A stretch of DNA of 64,000 nucleotides from Leifsonia virtsii (GCF_030433675.1 NZ_JAROCB010000002.1:806001-870000), one strand, 5' to 3'. Counted from the stretch's first letter, positions 16,705 through 26,748 are shown. The notes: a model not told the origin generated them from the letters alone. Made by a program: numbers and translations.

Positions 16705-16920
16705 ATGATGAAGCAGATTTCCGTCGTCGTCGATCTGGACGTGGACATCTACGAGACCATCGAGACCATGGCACGTGGCGAGAGCCGGACGGTCGGCGAG
16801 GAGCTCGAATACATCGCCGGACGGGTGGCCGTCGGGGAGCCCGTCGACCCGCGGCCGAACTACAAGAAGCTGGGCTTCGTGGAGTTCATCCGAAACCGGG
16901 TGGAAGCGATGGACGAATGA
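16705..16920 (+). CDS. vapB: VapB-type antitoxin
   Basis: 71-residue small acidic protein with an N-terminal segment KQISVVVDLDVDIYETIE suitable for a ribbon-helix-helix fold and a C-terminal tail ending near RNRVEAMDE that would wrap the toxin. GGGGG (16695-16699) precedes the tandem ATGs at 16705 and 16708. The stop overlaps the toxin ATG (ATGA). The upstream 70 bases are AT-rich compared with the surroundings, a sign of recent arrival. Antitoxin identity rests mainly on the PIN toxin beside it. Confidence 0.75.
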   Translation: MMKQISVVVDLDVDIYETIETMARGESRTVGEELEYIAGRVAVGEPVDPRPNYKKLGFVEFIRNRVEAMDE

Positions 16921-17381
16921 TCCTTCTTGACACGAACGTCCTATCGGAATTCGCCAAACCCGAACCGAACCCGCGAGTGCTTTCCTGGATGGCCTCTGTC
17001 GGCGAGAACGAGCTGCGAATCTCGGCGGTCACCGTGATGGAGATGCTTACCGGAGCCAATCGCATGCAGGACGGCCACCCGTCGGAGCGCAAGGCCGAGG
17101 TCATCCTCGAGATTCTGGGGTACTTCCACGCGCGCACGCTCTCATTCGGTCCCGTCGCCGCCGCGGAGTGTGCGACGATCCGATCGCTCCGGGCGGCGGC
17201 AGGACGCCCGATCGCGCTGGCCGATGCGATGATCGCCGCCACGGCGATTGCTGCAGAGGCCGATGCGGTCGCCACTCGCGACAAGGACTTCGCAGGAACG
17301 GGCATCCGGGTCCTGAACCCCTGGGCGGCCTTAGGCGCGTCGGATGTTGACGATCGCCGCAGCGTGCACCACGATCGGTGC
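16917..17381 (+). CDS. vapC: VapC-type PIN-domain toxin without its own stop codon
   Basis: PIN-domain ribonuclease of about 140 residues, with metal-binding acids all visible: LLDTNVLSE near the N-terminus, VTVMEML, ALADAMIAA and TRDKDFAG. The domain ends at VLNPW as usual, but no stop follows. The frame continues through a short bridge into the permease whose ATG is at 17382, giving one open frame of 644 codons to 18848. Either a PIN-permease fusion is made, or the lost stop lowers toxin output. ATG 16917 overlaps the antitoxin stop. The 3' limit given here is only the permease start. Confidence 0.75.
17347..17375 (+). promoter_or_regulatory. Candidate promoter for leaderless permease message
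   Basis: TTGACG (17347-17352), 17 bases, then CACGAT (17370-17375) would place the start of transcription at the A of ATG 17382. The -10 is weak but shares spacing with other leaderless-type starts in the window. It would let the permease be made without reading through the PIN gene. Confidence 0.35.
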
Positions 17382-18848
17382 ATGACCACCACCGGCGAGG
17401 ACACGCCCGACGCCCGGACCGGCGCGGCGTCCGCCTTCAACGTCGAGCTCAACGGGCTCAACACCATCCACGAGAGCGAGCGGAAGGGACGGCCGCGCGA
17501 CCTGTTCTGGCCATGGTTCGGCGCGAACGTGTCGGTGTTCGGGCTCAGCTACGGCTCGTTCCTGCTCGGCTTCGGCATCTCGTTCTGGCAGGCGACCATC
17601 ATCGGCGTGGTCGGCATCGTCGCCTCCTTCCTGCTGTGCGGGGTCATCGCGCTCGCGGGCAAGCGCGGCTCGGCCCCGACGATGGTGCTCAGCCGGGCCG
17701 TGTTCGGAGTCGAGGGCAACCGCGTCCCGTCGTTCCTGTCCTGGCTCCTGACGGTCGGCTGGGAGACGGTGCTCGTCTCCCTCGCGGCGCTCGCCACCGC
17801 GACGGTGTTCCAGCAGCTCGGCTGGGAGGGCGGCATCGTCACCAAGCTGGTGGCGCTCATCGTCGTCGTGGCTCTCGTCATCGTCGGCGGGGTGGTCGGC
17901 TTCCACCTGATCATGCGCATGCAGATGGTGATCACGATCGTGACCGGCGTGCTCACGGTCCTCTACATCCTGCTCGTGCTGAACCACATCGACCTCGGTG
18001 CGGTCGCCGCGCTCCCCGCCGGCGACACGCCTCACGTGATCGGCGGGTTCGTCTTCATGCTCACCGGTTTCGGGCTCGGCTGGGTGAACGCGGCGGCGGA
18101 CTACTCCCGCTACCTTCCGCGCTCCTCCCGCAGCGGAGCGGTGGTGGGGTGGACGACGTTCGGCTCCTCCCTCGCGCCCGTCATCCTTCTGATCTTCGGC
18201 ATCCTGCTCGCCGGGTCGTCCACGAAGCTGAGTCAGGCGATCGGGGCGGACCCGATCGGCGCGCTCGCCACGCTGCTCCCGACCTGGTTCCTGGTGCCGT
18301 TCGTGATCGTCGCCGTGCTCGGCCTCGTCGGCGGCGCGGTGCTCGACATCTACTCCTCCGGGCTGGCGCTGCTGAGCGTGGGCGTTCGCGTGCCGCGGTA
18401 CGTCGCGGCAGGCATCGACGGCGTCATCATGACCGCCGGCGCCATCTACGTCGTGCTCTTCGCCACCGACTTCATCGGGCCGTTCCAGGGCTTCCTCATC
18501 ACCCTGGGCGTGCCGATCGCGGCGTGGTGCGGCATCTTCGTGGCCGACATCCAGCTGCGCAAGCGCGACTACGCGGAGGCCGAGCTGTACGACAGGAACG
18601 GGCGCTACGGGTCCGTGCGCTGGCTGCCGATCGCGCTCATCGTCATCGGCACGGCGATCGGCTGGGGCCTGGTGACGAACACCTACGCCGACTGGCTGAG
18701 CTGGCAGGGTTACCTTCTCGGTCCGATCGGCGGCAAGCAGGGGGACTGGGCGTTCGCCAACCTCGGCGTGCTCGTCGCCCTCGTGATCGGCTACCTCGGC
18801 ACCCTGCTCTTCTCGCGGAACGCCGTGCGACGCCAGGAGCAGCGGTGA
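17382..18848 (+). CDS. NCS1-family purine/cytosine permease
   Basis: 488-residue inner-membrane transporter with about 12 membrane segments. NCS1 features are the N-terminal amphipathic stretch LNTIHESERKGRPRDLFWPWFGANVS and GWVNAAADYSRYLPR in the middle. Known members import nucleobases, allantoin or vitamins with H+ or Na+. No ribosome binding site precedes ATG 17382. The frame is continuous with the PIN toxin upstream, so a fused product is possible. The stop overlaps a cysteine hydrolase gene, suggesting a joint role in nucleobase or ureide use; the substrate is unknown. Confidence 0.88.
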   Translation: MTTTGEDTPDARTGAASAFNVELNGLNTIHESERKGRPRDLFWPWFGANVSVFGLSYGSFLLGFGISFWQATIIGVVGIVASFLLCGVIALAGKRGSAPTMVLSRAVFGVEGNRVPSFLSWLLTVGWETVLVSLAALATATVFQQLGWEGGIVTKLVALIVVVALVIVGGVVGFHLIMRMQMVITIVTGVLTVLYILLVLNHIDLGAVAALPAGDTPHVIGGFVFMLTGFGLGWVNAAADYSRYLPRSSRSGAVVGWTTFGSSLAPVILLIFGILLAGSSTKLSQAIGADPIGALATLLPTWFLVPFVIVAVLGLVGGAVLDIYSSGLALLSVGVRVPRYVAAGIDGVIMTAGAIYVVLFATDFIGPFQGFLITLGVPIAAWCGIFVADIQLRKRDYAEAELYDRNGRYGSVRWLPIALIVIGTAIGWGLVTNTYADWLSWQGYLLGPIGGKQGDWAFANLGVLVALVIGYLGTLLFSRNAVRRQEQR

Positions 18849-19396
18849 CCGACGACGCGACCCTCGTGGTCGTCGACATGCAGCAGGTGTTCGGCGATCC
18901 GGCGAGCGCGTGGTTCACGCCGCGGTTCGCCGAGGCGGAGGCGGCCATCGCGGGCCTCGTGCCCGCGTTCGGCGACCGCGTCGTCTTCACGCGCTTCAGC
19001 GCGCCCGAGCGTCCGGAAGGCGCCTGGGTGCCGTACTACGAGCAGTGGCCGTTCGCGCTCGTCCCCGCGGACGACCCGATCTACGACCTGGTGCTCGCGT
19101 TCCGCGACACGGGCCACGCGGTCGTCACCGAGCCGACCTTCGGCAAGTGGGGCCCGTCGCTGCGGGAGGCGCTGCGCGGCTCGGCGGAGGTGGTGCTCGC
19201 CGGTGTCTCCACCGACTGCTGCGTGCTCAGCACGGCCCTCGGCGCCGCCGACGCGGGCGTGCACATCCGGGTGGCCGCGGACGCCTGCGCCGGCCTGAGC
19301 GACGACGACCACCGGCGTGCCCTGGATGCGATGGCCCTGTACGCCCCCTTGATCGAGATCACGGACACCGCCGCCGTGCTTGACGGCCTCCGGTAG
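18845..19396 (+). CDS. Isochorismatase-like cysteine hydrolase
   Basis: 183 residues of the cysteine hydrolase superfamily. The catalytic triad is seen as Asp11 (LVVVDMQQ), Lys in TFGKWGPS and Cys in STDCCVLST. Members include nicotinamidase, ureidoacrylate amidohydrolase and N-carbamoyl hydrolases. Coupling to an NCS1 permease by a GTGA overlap favours a role in nucleobase or ureide breakdown. The exact substrate cannot be read from the sequence. Confidence 0.85.
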   Translation: MTDDATLVVVDMQQVFGDPASAWFTPRFAEAEAAIAGLVPAFGDRVVFTRFSAPERPEGAWVPYYEQWPFALVPADDPIYDLVLAFRDTGHAVVTEPTFGKWGPSLREALRGSAEVVLAGVSTDCCVLSTALGAADAGVHIRVAADACAGLSDDDHRRALDAMALYAPLIEITDTAAVLDGLR

Positions 19397-19535
19397 AATC
19401 GGGAGTGGTCGGCGGTTCCCGCACGGCCCTGGGCGCGCACATCGGCGCGTAGTCGACCCGCCATTCCCCCCGGCGACTCCGGGACGCGCACCGCGCGGAA
19501 TGGCCGGGGAACGCCATCCGTTGGACAGATCCGGT

Positions 19536-20747
19536 ATGACTGCCACTTCGACGACCCCGGCGCGCGTCGCGCCGAAATTCCCCTGGACGGGGCTGATCGC
19601 CCTCGCCGCCGCCACCTTCCTCTCGGTGACCAGCGAGATGATCCCGACCGGGCTCCTGCCCGACATGAGTGCCTCCCTCGGGGTGAGCGAGGCGCAGATC
19701 GGCCTGCTGGTGACCGTGTTCGCGTTCACGGTCGTGGTGACGAGCACGCCTCTCACCGCGCTCACCCGGCGCTGGCCGCGGCACGGGCTGCTGATCGGCA
19801 TCCTGGTGGTGCTCGCCGTCTCGAACGGGCTCACCGCGATCGCGCCGAGCTACGAGTTCGTCGTCGGCTCGCGCATCCTCGGAGGAGTCGCGCATGGCAT
19901 GTTCTGGTCGATCGTCGGCGCCTACGCCGGGCACCTGGTGCCGAAGGAGCAGATCGGCCGCGCGGTGTCGATCACGCTGGGCGGCGGGACGCTCGCCTTC
20001 GTGCTCGGCGTGCCGCTCGGCACCTTCGCGGGGCACGTCTTCGGCTGGCGGCTGTCGTTCGGGCTGCTGGCCGGTCTGATGGTCGTGGGCGCGCTGGTCA
20101 TCTGGCGGTTCCTCCCCGCTGTGCAGCGGGATGCGGACGGCGCGTCGCCCCGCCGCCGGGACCGCTCGGCGCCTCGGGTGCGCGACCGCAGCATCCCCGC
20201 GGTCGTCATGGTGTGCGGGATCGCGGCCGTGACGATGGTCGGCCACTATGCCTTCTACACGTTCGTCGTGCCCTTCCTCACCGGGCCGATGGGCGTGCCC
20301 GCGGGGAACGTCGGAGCCCTGCTCTTCGTCTACGGCATCGCCGGAGCGGGCGGCCTGCTGCTCGCGGGGTCCGTGCTCGGTCCGCGTCCGCAGCTGGGGC
20401 TGATCGTGACGCTGCTGGTCACCGGGCTGTCCGTCGCGGTGCTCGCCCTGGTCGCCGCGCAGCCGGTCGCCGCCCTGGTCGCGTTCCTGCTCTGGGGCCT
20501 GGCCTTCGGCGCGCTCCCGCCGCTGCTGCAGACGCGTCTCCTGCACACCTCGTCGCCGGCGTTCCGCGACACCGCGAGCGCGCTGTACACGACCTCGTTC
20601 AACATCGGGATCGGCGGCGGCGCACTGGTCGGCTCGCTCATCTTCGACGCGGGCGGGCTCATGGTGCTGCCGTGGTGCTACGTCGGGCTGCTGCTCGTGT
20701 CGGTCGTGCTCGTCGCGATCGTGGGCCGCATGGAGCGCCGTCCCTGA
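19536..20747 (+). CDS. MFS transporter, DHA1 (AraJ/SotB-like) family
   Basis: 403 residues with 12 predicted membrane segments. The N-terminal pattern VTSEMIPTGLLPDMSASLGV and the loop RWPRHGLL are typical of sugar-efflux/multidrug DHA1 proteins. ATG 19536 gives the normal start just before the first helix. A 139-base leader precedes it and contains an 8-base inverted repeat (19460-19467 with 19497-19504). Substrate unknown. Confidence 0.85.
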   Translation: MTATSTTPARVAPKFPWTGLIALAAATFLSVTSEMIPTGLLPDMSASLGVSEAQIGLLVTVFAFTVVVTSTPLTALTRRWPRHGLLIGILVVLAVSNGLTAIAPSYEFVVGSRILGGVAHGMFWSIVGAYAGHLVPKEQIGRAVSITLGGGTLAFVLGVPLGTFAGHVFGWRLSFGLLAGLMVVGALVIWRFLPAVQRDADGASPRRRDRSAPRVRDRSIPAVVMVCGIAAVTMVGHYAFYTFVVPFLTGPMGVPAGNVGALLFVYGIAGAGGLLLAGSVLGPRPQLGLIVTLLVTGLSVAVLALVAAQPVAALVAFLLWGLAFGALPPLLQTRLLHTSSPAFRDTASALYTTSFNIGIGGGALVGSLIFDAGGLMVLPWCYVGLLLVSVVLVAIVGRMERRP

Positions 20748-20837
20748 TCCCGGCGCCGCGTCAACCCGTGCCCGCGGACCCGTCCCGACGGGTACCATCC
20801 AAGAGGCGTACAGCGGACGGCCGAACCGGATGGGACG

Positions 20838-22079
20838 ATGACAGCGGGCACGACGAGCACCAGGCGACCGGTCGCCCCCGAACCGCTGGGAGTTCCGCGC
20901 CGGCTGCGCTTCGCCGGCCGCGAGGTCCCGTGGTGGGCGGCCGTCCTGGTCCTCTATGCCGTCTCGCGGCTGCTGACGACGGCGCTGATGCTCGCGCTGT
21001 TCATCGCCGCCACGGTCGGGCACTGGGAGTTCGCCAGTCCCCGGATGAACCCGACGTTCTTCACGTTCTCCGGCTCGTGGGACGGCTCCTACTACAGCCA
21101 GATCGTCGAGCAGGGCTACCCGACCTCGCTCCCGCTCGACAGCGACGGCTCGGTGCAGCAGAACCCGTGGGCGTTCCTCCCGCTGTTCCCGCTGATCGTG
21201 CGCGGGCTGATGTTCGTCACCGGTCTCGGCTTCTATCCGGCCGGCTTCACCGTGGCGATCGTGTTCGGGGCGGCGGCGAGCGTCGTGCTGTTCCGCCTCG
21301 TGGCGGCCCGCGCGGGAGTGTCGAGCGCGTTCTGGGCGACGGCGTTCTTCTGCTTCAGCCCGCTGTCCTTCGTGCTGCAGATCGCGTACGCCGAGACGCT
21401 GTTCTTCTTCCTGATGTTCGCCGCACTGCTCGCCATGATCCACCGCCGCTACTGGGTGATGCTGCCGTTCGGGGTGGCCGCGGCGTTCACGCGGCCCGGC
21501 GCGCTCGCGCTGCCGCTGGCTCTCGCCATCGTCCTCGTCGTGCGTTTCGTGAGAGCCCGCCGCGGCGCTGAGACGTTCCGGCCCCGCGAGCAGCTCACCA
21601 TGCTCGTCACCGGGGCTCTGATGGCGGTCGCCGGGATGGCGTGGCCGATCATCGCCGCGGTCGTCACCGGTACGGGCGACGCGTACGTCAGCACCGAGCT
21701 GTCGTGGTGGACCGGCTTCATCGGCAACGTCGCGTTCGTCCCGCTGACCCCGTGGTTCCTGCTCAGTTGGCGGTACCTGAGCATCCTCGGCGCGCTGATC
21801 GTGATCGGGATCGTCGCCGGCTACACCTGGATCCTGACCCGGCCCTCCGTGCGCGCCCTCGGCACCGAGGTGATCGCGTACGCGGCGAGCTACGGGCTCT
21901 ACCTGTTCGCGGTGTTCCTCCCGCAGCAGAGCACGTTCCGGCTGCTGCTGCCGCTCGCGCCGCTGGCCGGCGCCCGCGGGCTGACGCGCCACCGGAAGGC
22001 GCGGAAGGCCGCGCTGCTGACCTGCATCGCGCTGCAGCCGGTCGCGCTCGTGCTGCTCTGGTTCATCGGGTACCCGTGA
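20838..22079 (+). CDS. PIG-V-like GT-C mannosyltransferase
   Basis: 413-residue integral membrane protein with about nine membrane segments. The first external loop contains [15 protein letters not shown], the WDGxYY-type motif with the catalytic Asp of GT-C glycosyltransferases related to eukaryotic PIG-V. Actinobacterial members are thought to use polyprenyl-phosphate mannose for cell-envelope glycans. ATG 20838 has no strong ribosome binding site and CCGGAT six bases upstream. Monocistronic; it converges with the GH20 gene 16 bases away. Confidence 0.75.
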   Translation: MTAGTTSTRRPVAPEPLGVPRRLRFAGREVPWWAAVLVLYAVSRLLTTALMLALFIAATVGHWEFASPRMNPTFFTFSGSWDGSYYSQIVEQGYPTSLPLDSDGSVQQNPWAFLPLFPLIVRGLMFVTGLGFYPAGFTVAIVFGAAASVVLFRLVAARAGVSSAFWATAFFCFSPLSFVLQIAYAETLFFFLMFAALLAMIHRRYWVMLPFGVAAAFTRPGALALPLALAIVLVVRFVRARRGAETFRPREQLTMLVTGALMAVAGMAWPIIAAVVTGTGDAYVSTELSWWTGFIGNVAFVPLTPWFLLSWRYLSILGALIVIGIVAGYTWILTRPSVRALGTEVIAYAASYGLYLFAVFLPQQSTFRLLLPLAPLAGARGLTRHRKARKAALLTCIALQPVALVLLWFIGYP

Positions 22080-22095
22080 CCTGCGCGGTGTCCGC

Positions 22096-23625
22096 TCAGC
22101 CGGCGCCGGGCTCCGTGGCCAGCTGCCGCCACGGCACCTCCGGCACGCGACGGTAGCCCGTCCCTGCAGCGTCCCAGTGTTCGGCCAGCGCGGCCAGCCG
22201 CTCGGCGAACTCCTCCAGGTCGCGCGCGGCCTCGACCGGCTCGGTGTCGGCCGAGGCGGGCGACCACCCGATCTCGGCGACGGCCGCGAGACGCGGGAAC
22301 ACCATCTCCTCGACGTCGTCGATGGTCGGGACGGTCTCAGTCCACAGCGGCGCCTCGACGCCGAGGATGTGCGCGTCGCCGAGCCCGGGCACGATGCGCG
22401 CCGGGTCCCAGACGTAGGAGTCGCGGAGCGTGGTCGGACCGCCGGCCCAGTCCTGGCCGATCGGGTCGCCGTCCTCGTACACGATGTCGAGGTAGGCGAC
22501 GTCCGAGGGCGACAGGATGACGGACCCGCCGTTGCGGACGAAGGCGAGAGCGAGGTCGGCCGCGCGGTCGCGGGGAGTCGTGAAGTCCCAGTACTGGCCG
22601 ACGGTCCCCGCGGGAAGTCCCTCGACCTTCCCCACCTCGTGCCAGCCGACCGGGGTCTTGCCGTTCGCGGCGATGACGGCGGCGGCATCCTGAACGAACT
22701 CGGCGAAGTCACCGGGCGCGGTGCTGAGCGCCTCGTCGCCGCCCAGATGCAGGAAGGGCCCGGGGGTGAGCGCGGCGACCTCGCGCACGACGTCGCGAAC
22801 GAACCGTCGCGTCGTCTCGTCGCGCGACAGGAGGCTGCTGAAACCGACCTCCCGGCCGGTGTAGAGCTCCGGCGCGACGCCGTCCGCCGTGAGCTCGGGA
22901 TACGACGCGAGCGCGGCGTTGGTGTGCCCGGGCATGTCGATCTCCGGCACGATCGTCACGTGCCGGGCCGCGGCATATGCGACGAGGTCGCGGAACTCGC
23001 GCTGCGTGTAGAAGCCGCCGCGGCTGCCGTCGCTGCCGGTGGAGCCGCCGATGCGGGTCAGGTCGGGCCACGACTCGATCTGGATGCGCCAGCCCTGGTC
23101 GTCGGTCAGGTGCAGGTGGAGATGGTTGACCTTGAGCAGCACGATCGCATCGATGAACCGTTCGACCTCGGCGGGCGTGAAGAAGTGGCGGGCCACATCC
23201 AGCATCGCCCCGCGGTATCGGAAGCGGGGATGATCGTGGACGCTCACCGCGTCGATCGCGAGCGCGTCGCCGCCGGCCGCGGGCAGCAGCTGCCGGAGAG
23301 TCTGCACACCCCAGAACGCGCCGGCCGGGGTGGCCGCGCCGATGCGCACGCCCTCTGCGGCGACCTCGAGCGTGTAGCCCTCCTCGCTGTCGGAGCCGTC
23401 CGCGTGCGGCCCCTCGCCCGGCGCGATCACGATGGCGATGTCGCCGAATGCCGGAGGCTCGTCCACGATCTCGGGCTCGCGGCCGCAATCCGTCGCGAGT
23501 TCTGCGCGCAGCAGAACGGCGACGTCGTGGGCGCCAGGCCCGGCCACGCTGATGCGGGCGGCGGGGGAGAGGGTGAAGGGGGCGGCATCCAGCTGGTCCA
23601 TGCGGACAGGGCGGGGCACGACCAC
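22096..23625 (-). CDS. GH20 beta-N-acetylhexosaminidase
   Basis: 509 residues. An N-terminal GH20b domain (about 1-120) precedes the catalytic barrel with [32 protein letters not shown] and HLGGDEA, whose Asp-Glu pair is catalytic. It removes terminal GlcNAc/GalNAc by substrate-assisted catalysis. No signal peptide is visible, so it is probably cytosolic. GTG 23625 is chosen for the AAGGAG six bases upstream. With NagZ-like GH3, NagA and NagB, it supports amino-sugar catabolism. Confidence 0.92.
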   Translation of the reverse strand: MVVPRPVRMDQLDAAPFTLSPAARISVAGPGAHDVAVLLRAELATDCGREPEIVDEPPAFGDIAIVIAPGEGPHADGSDSEEGYTLEVAAEGVRIGAATPAGAFWGVQTLRQLLPAAGGDALAIDAVSVHDHPRFRYRGAMLDVARHFFTPAEVERFIDAIVLLKVNHLHLHLTDDQGWRIQIESWPDLTRIGGSTGSDGSRGGFYTQREFRDLVAYAAARHVTIVPEIDMPGHTNAALASYPELTADGVAPELYTGREVGFSSLLSRDETTRRFVRDVVREVAALTPGPFLHLGGDEALSTAPGDFAEFVQDAAAVIAANGKTPVGWHEVGKVEGLPAGTVGQYWDFTTPRDRAADLALAFVRNGGSVILSPSDVAYLDIVYEDGDPIGQDWAGGPTTLRDSYVWDPARIVPGLGDAHILGVEAPLWTETVPTIDDVEEMVFPRLAAVAEIGWSPASADTEPVEAARDLEEFAERLAALAEHWDAAGTGYRRVPEVPWRQLATEPGAG

Positions 23626-23757
23626 GCTGGCTCCTTGCACGTCGGGGACTGGGGGCCGACGTCGCCCGCCCCACGAGGGTCGGCCACAGCGAGTATTGCA
23701 GGAGCCTTTACTTATGGGCAAGGGTTCCGCCCCCGGCCCGCTTTGCTATGCTGGCCA

Positions 23758-23846
23758 GGTCGCAACTGGCGCTCAGATGGTCACCATCGGGGAGCGACAC
23801 GCAACCTCCTTGAACACGGGTGGATTCGGCCGCGCGCCTGGGTCGA
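23758..23846 (+). ncRNA. ZTP (pfl) riboswitch controlling glyA
   Basis: Sequence and pairing match the ZTP/ZMP aptamer. P1 is GTCGC (23759-23763) with GCGAC (23794-23798); ACTGGCG follows the 5' strand; P2 is GATGG-TCA-CCATC (23776-23788); GGGGAGCGAC closes the domain. The 3' part has the hallmark CGCGCGCCTGGG (23831-23842), whose CGCC can pair with GGCG to form the pseudoknot. A CTCCTT in the linker (23806-23811) is complementary to the glyA Shine-Dalgarno AAGGAG (23872-23877), suggesting translational control. A -10 TATGCT at 23747-23752 would start transcription at the aptamer edge. ZTP signals formyl-THF shortage, fitting glyA. Confidence 0.88.
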
Positions 23847-23883
23847 TACGCAGATGGTCCACCCCTGTCCGAAGGAGCCGGTT

Positions 23884-25209
23884 TTGACCGACACGTTGCC
23901 CTCCACCTTCACCGCCCCGCTCTCCGAGGTCGACCCGGAGATCGCCGAGGTGCTGCAGCTCGAGCTCGGTCGCCAGCGCGACTACCTCGAGATGATCGCC
24001 TCCGAGAACTTCGTGCCGCGCGCGGTGCTCGAAGCGGTCGGCTCGGTGCTCACCAACAAGTACGCCGAGGGCTACCCGGGCCGCCGCTACTACGGCGGCT
24101 GCGAGTACGTCGACATCGCGGAGCAGCTGGCGATCGACCGGGCGAAGGCCCTGTTCGGCGCCGAGTACGCCAACGTCCAGCCGCACTCCGGCGCCTCGGC
24201 CAACGCCGCAGTGCTGTCGGCGATCGCGACGCCGGGCGACACCATCCTGGGCCTGGAGCTCGCCCACGGCGGCCACCTCACCCACGGGATGAAGCTCAAC
24301 TTCTCCGGCAAGCTCTACAACGCCGTGTCGTACGGCGTCGACCCGGAGACCTTCCTCGTCGACATGAACGTCGTGCGCGACAAGGCGCTGGAGCACAAGC
24401 CGCAGGTCATCATCGCCGGCTGGTCCGCCTACCCGCGCCAGCTCGACTTCGCCGCCTTCCGCGAGATCGCGGACGAGGTGGGCGCCAAGCTCTGGGTCGA
24501 CATGGCGCACTTCGCCGGCCTCGTCGCCGCCGGTCTCCACCCGTCGCCCGTGCCGTTCGCCGACGTCGTCAGCTCCACGGTGCACAAGACCATCGGCGGC
24601 CCGCGTTCCGGCTTCATCGTCAGCCGCGACACGGAGCTCGCCAAGAAGCTCAACTCCAACGTCTTCCCCGGCCAGCAGGGCGGACCGCTCATGCACGTGA
24701 TCGCGGCCAAGGCGACCGCGTTCAAGCTCGCCGCGACGGAGGAGTTCAAGGACCGCCAGCAGCGCACCATCCGCGGCGCGCAGCTCCTGGCCGAGCGCCT
24801 GACCGCCGAGGACTCCCGCGCCGCAGGCGTCGACGTGCTCACCGGAGGCACCGACGTGCACCTGGTGCTCGCCGACCTGCGCACCTCGGAGCTCGACGGC
24901 CAGCAGGCGGAGGACGTGCTGCACGAGGTCGGCATCACCGTGAACCGCAATGCGGTGCCCTTCGACCCGCGCCCGCCGATGGTGACCTCCGGCCTCCGCA
25001 TCGGCACGCCGGCGCTCGCGACCCGCGGCTTCGGCGACACCGAGTTCACCGAGGTGGCCGATATCATCGCCCTCGCGCTGCGCCCCGGCGCCGACACCCG
25101 TGCCCTCCGCGCGCGCGTCGACGCTCTGACCGCGGCCTTCCCGCTCTACCCCGGCCTGACCCCGTCCGGCCAGGAGGGCTTCCCGGTCGAGCTCCCCTCC
25201 TCGATCTGA
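23884..25209 (+). CDS. glyA: Serine hydroxymethyltransferase
   Basis: 441-residue PLP enzyme, cytosolic, interconverting serine and glycine while making 5,10-methylene-THF. Blocks include [49 protein letters not shown] and [13 protein letters not shown] with the PLP-binding Lys. TTG 23884 is preferred: AAGGAG lies six bases upstream; ATG 23854 is in frame but lies inside the riboswitch region without a binding site. It is followed by folD, the next enzyme of the one-carbon pathway. Confidence 0.96.
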   Translation: MTDTLPSTFTAPLSEVDPEIAEVLQLELGRQRDYLEMIASENFVPRAVLEAVGSVLTNKYAEGYPGRRYYGGCEYVDIAEQLAIDRAKALFGAEYANVQPHSGASANAAVLSAIATPGDTILGLELAHGGHLTHGMKLNFSGKLYNAVSYGVDPETFLVDMNVVRDKALEHKPQVIIAGWSAYPRQLDFAAFREIADEVGAKLWVDMAHFAGLVAAGLHPSPVPFADVVSSTVHKTIGGPRSGFIVSRDTELAKKLNSNVFPGQQGGPLMHVIAAKATAFKLAATEEFKDRQQRTIRGAQLLAERLTAEDSRAAGVDVLTGGTDVHLVLADLRTSELDGQQAEDVLHEVGITVNRNAVPFDPRPPMVTSGLRIGTPALATRGFGDTEFTEVADIIALALRPGADTRALRARVDALTAAFPLYPGLTPSGQEGFPVELPSSI

Positions 25210-25228
25210 CCCACCCCACAATCGCTTG

Positions 25229-25273
25229 CTCGCTTATTCCGCTGTTTCGTGCCTGAAACGCGGATTAAGCGAG
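25229..25273 (+). terminator. Long interrupted hairpin between glyA and folD
   Basis: Outer arms of 14 bases (25229-25242, 25260-25273; one mismatch) continue into an inner 5-base stem GTTTC/GAAAC around the loop GTGCCT. It starts 20 bases after glyA and ends 20 bases before folD. No U-run follows, so full termination is uncertain; message stabilisation is an alternative. Confidence 0.55.
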
Positions 25274-25293
25274 GAATGGATGAAAGGCAAAGC

Positions 25294-26175
25294 GTGACGG
25301 CACGGATTCTGGACGGGAAGGCGACCGCCGCCGAGATCAAGGCGGAGCTGAAGGAGCGCGTCAGCGCCCTGCGAGAGAAGGGCGTCGTCCCCGGGCTCGG
25401 CACCATCCTCGTCGGGGATGACCCGGGCTCGCAGTGGTACGTCGCGGGCAAGCACCGCGACTGCGCAGAGGTGGGCATCGCATCCATCCGCCGCGACCTG
25501 CCCGCCGACATCTCGCAGGCCGAGCTCGAGGCCGTCGTCGAGGAGCTCAACGCCGACCCGGACTGCACCGGCTTCATCGTGCAGCTCCCGCTCCCCGGGC
25601 ACCTCGACACCGATGCGATCCTGGAGCTGGTCGACCCGGCGAAGGACGCCGACGGCCTCCACCCCACGAACCTCGGCCGCCTGGTGCTGAACGTGAACCG
25701 CCCGATCACCTCCCCGCTCCCGTGCACCCCGCGCGGAGTCATCGAGCTGATGCTGCGCCACGACATCGACATCCGCGGCAAGGACGTCGTGGTCGTCGGC
25801 CGCGGCGTCACCGTCGGCCGCCCGATCGGCTCGCTGCTCACCCGCCGCGAGCTCAACGCGACCGTCACCCTCACCCACACCGGCACCCGCGACCTCGACG
25901 CCCACCTTCGCCGCGCAGACATCATCGTCGCGGCGGCGGGCGTCGCGGGCCTCGTCACTGCCGCGAACGTCAAGCCGGGCGCGATCGTGCTCGACGTCGG
26001 CGTCAGCCGCGTGGAGGACCCGGTGACCGGCAAGAGCGTCGTCGCGGGCGACGTGGCTCCGGATGTGGCCGAGGTCGCCTCCTGGGTGTCGCCCAACCCG
26101 GGCGGCGTCGGGCCGATGACCCGCGCGCTCCTGCTGCAGAATGTCGTCGAGTCCGCGGAGCGGGAGCTGGCGTGA
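25294..26175 (+). CDS. folD: Methylene-THF dehydrogenase/cyclohydrolase
   Basis: 293-residue bifunctional cytosolic enzyme that oxidises 5,10-methylene-THF and hydrolyses methenyl-THF to 10-formyl-THF. Motifs are [18 protein letters not shown] with catalytic Lys, [28 protein letters not shown] and [14 protein letters not shown] (NADP site). GTG 25294 has AAAGG six bases upstream; ATG 25276 is also in frame but its GAGGA touches the codon. It lies downstream of glyA past a hairpin and overlaps the next gene. Confidence 0.95.
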   Translation: MTARILDGKATAAEIKAELKERVSALREKGVVPGLGTILVGDDPGSQWYVAGKHRDCAEVGIASIRRDLPADISQAELEAVVEELNADPDCTGFIVQLPLPGHLDTDAILELVDPAKDADGLHPTNLGRLVLNVNRPITSPLPCTPRGVIELMLRHDIDIRGKDVVVVGRGVTVGRPIGSLLTRRELNATVTLTHTGTRDLDAHLRRADIIVAAAGVAGLVTAANVKPGAIVLDVGVSRVEDPVTGKSVVAGDVAPDVAEVASWVSPNPGGVGPMTRALLLQNVVESAERELA

Positions 26176-26684
26176 CCGACGCCGAGCGCACGCATCCGGC
26201 CGTCGAGCGCGTCGAGGCGGCGCTGCTCGCGGCCGGGGTGGAGCCGCGGGTGCGGTGGTTCGAGACCGCGACGCCGACCGCCGTCGCAGCCGCCGCGGAG
26301 CTGGGCGTGGAGGTCGGCGCGATCGCCAACTCCCTCGTCTTCACCATCGACGGGGACCCGCTGCTCGTGATGACCTCCGGCGCGCACCGCGTCGACACGC
26401 AGTTCCTCGGCGAGCGGCTCGGTGGCCGCATCCGCCGCGCCGACGCCGACACCGTGAAGGCGGCGACCGGCCAGACGATCGGCGGCGTCGCACCCGTCGG
26501 CCACCCGGCGCCGCTGCGGACCGTGGTGGATGTGGCGCTCGCCGGCTACCCGGAGGTCTGGGCCGCGGCGGGCCACGCGCACACGGTGTTCCCGACCACG
26601 TTCGACGAGCTGGTCCGCCTCACCGGCGGCGAGCCCGGGCCGGTGGAGCCGGGGCCGGTGGAGCCGGGGCCGGCGTCGGCCTGA
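26172..26684 (+). CDS. YbaK/EbsC-type aminoacyl-tRNA deacylase-like protein
   Basis: 170 residues of the YbaK/ProX editing-domain family, which hydrolyse mischarged aminoacyl-tRNA such as Cys-tRNA(Pro). Visible blocks are [23 protein letters not shown] and [16 protein letters not shown] 26172 overlaps the folD stop. The C-terminus carries three copies of an EPGPV repeat made by a 15-base tandem repeat (about 26631-26675), a likely slippage product with no known role. Confidence 0.85.
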   Translation: MTDAERTHPAVERVEAALLAAGVEPRVRWFETATPTAVAAAAELGVEVGAIANSLVFTIDGDPLLVMTSGAHRVDTQFLGERLGGRIRRADADTVKAATGQTIGGVAPVGHPAPLRTVVDVALAGYPEVWAAAGHAHTVFPTTFDELVRLTGGEPGPVEPGPVEPGPASA

Positions 26685-26748
26685 CGACGGAGCCGCGTCC
26701 GACCGGAGGCGGACGATCCAGGACGGTGCTCGCCGTTACCGTCGACGC

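Noticed and set aside
16917-18848. Calling a definite PIN-permease fusion protein
   Set aside because: The open frame is certain, but a separate permease start at 17382 with a promoter-like element is equally compatible, so two features are listed and the fusion is kept as a finding.
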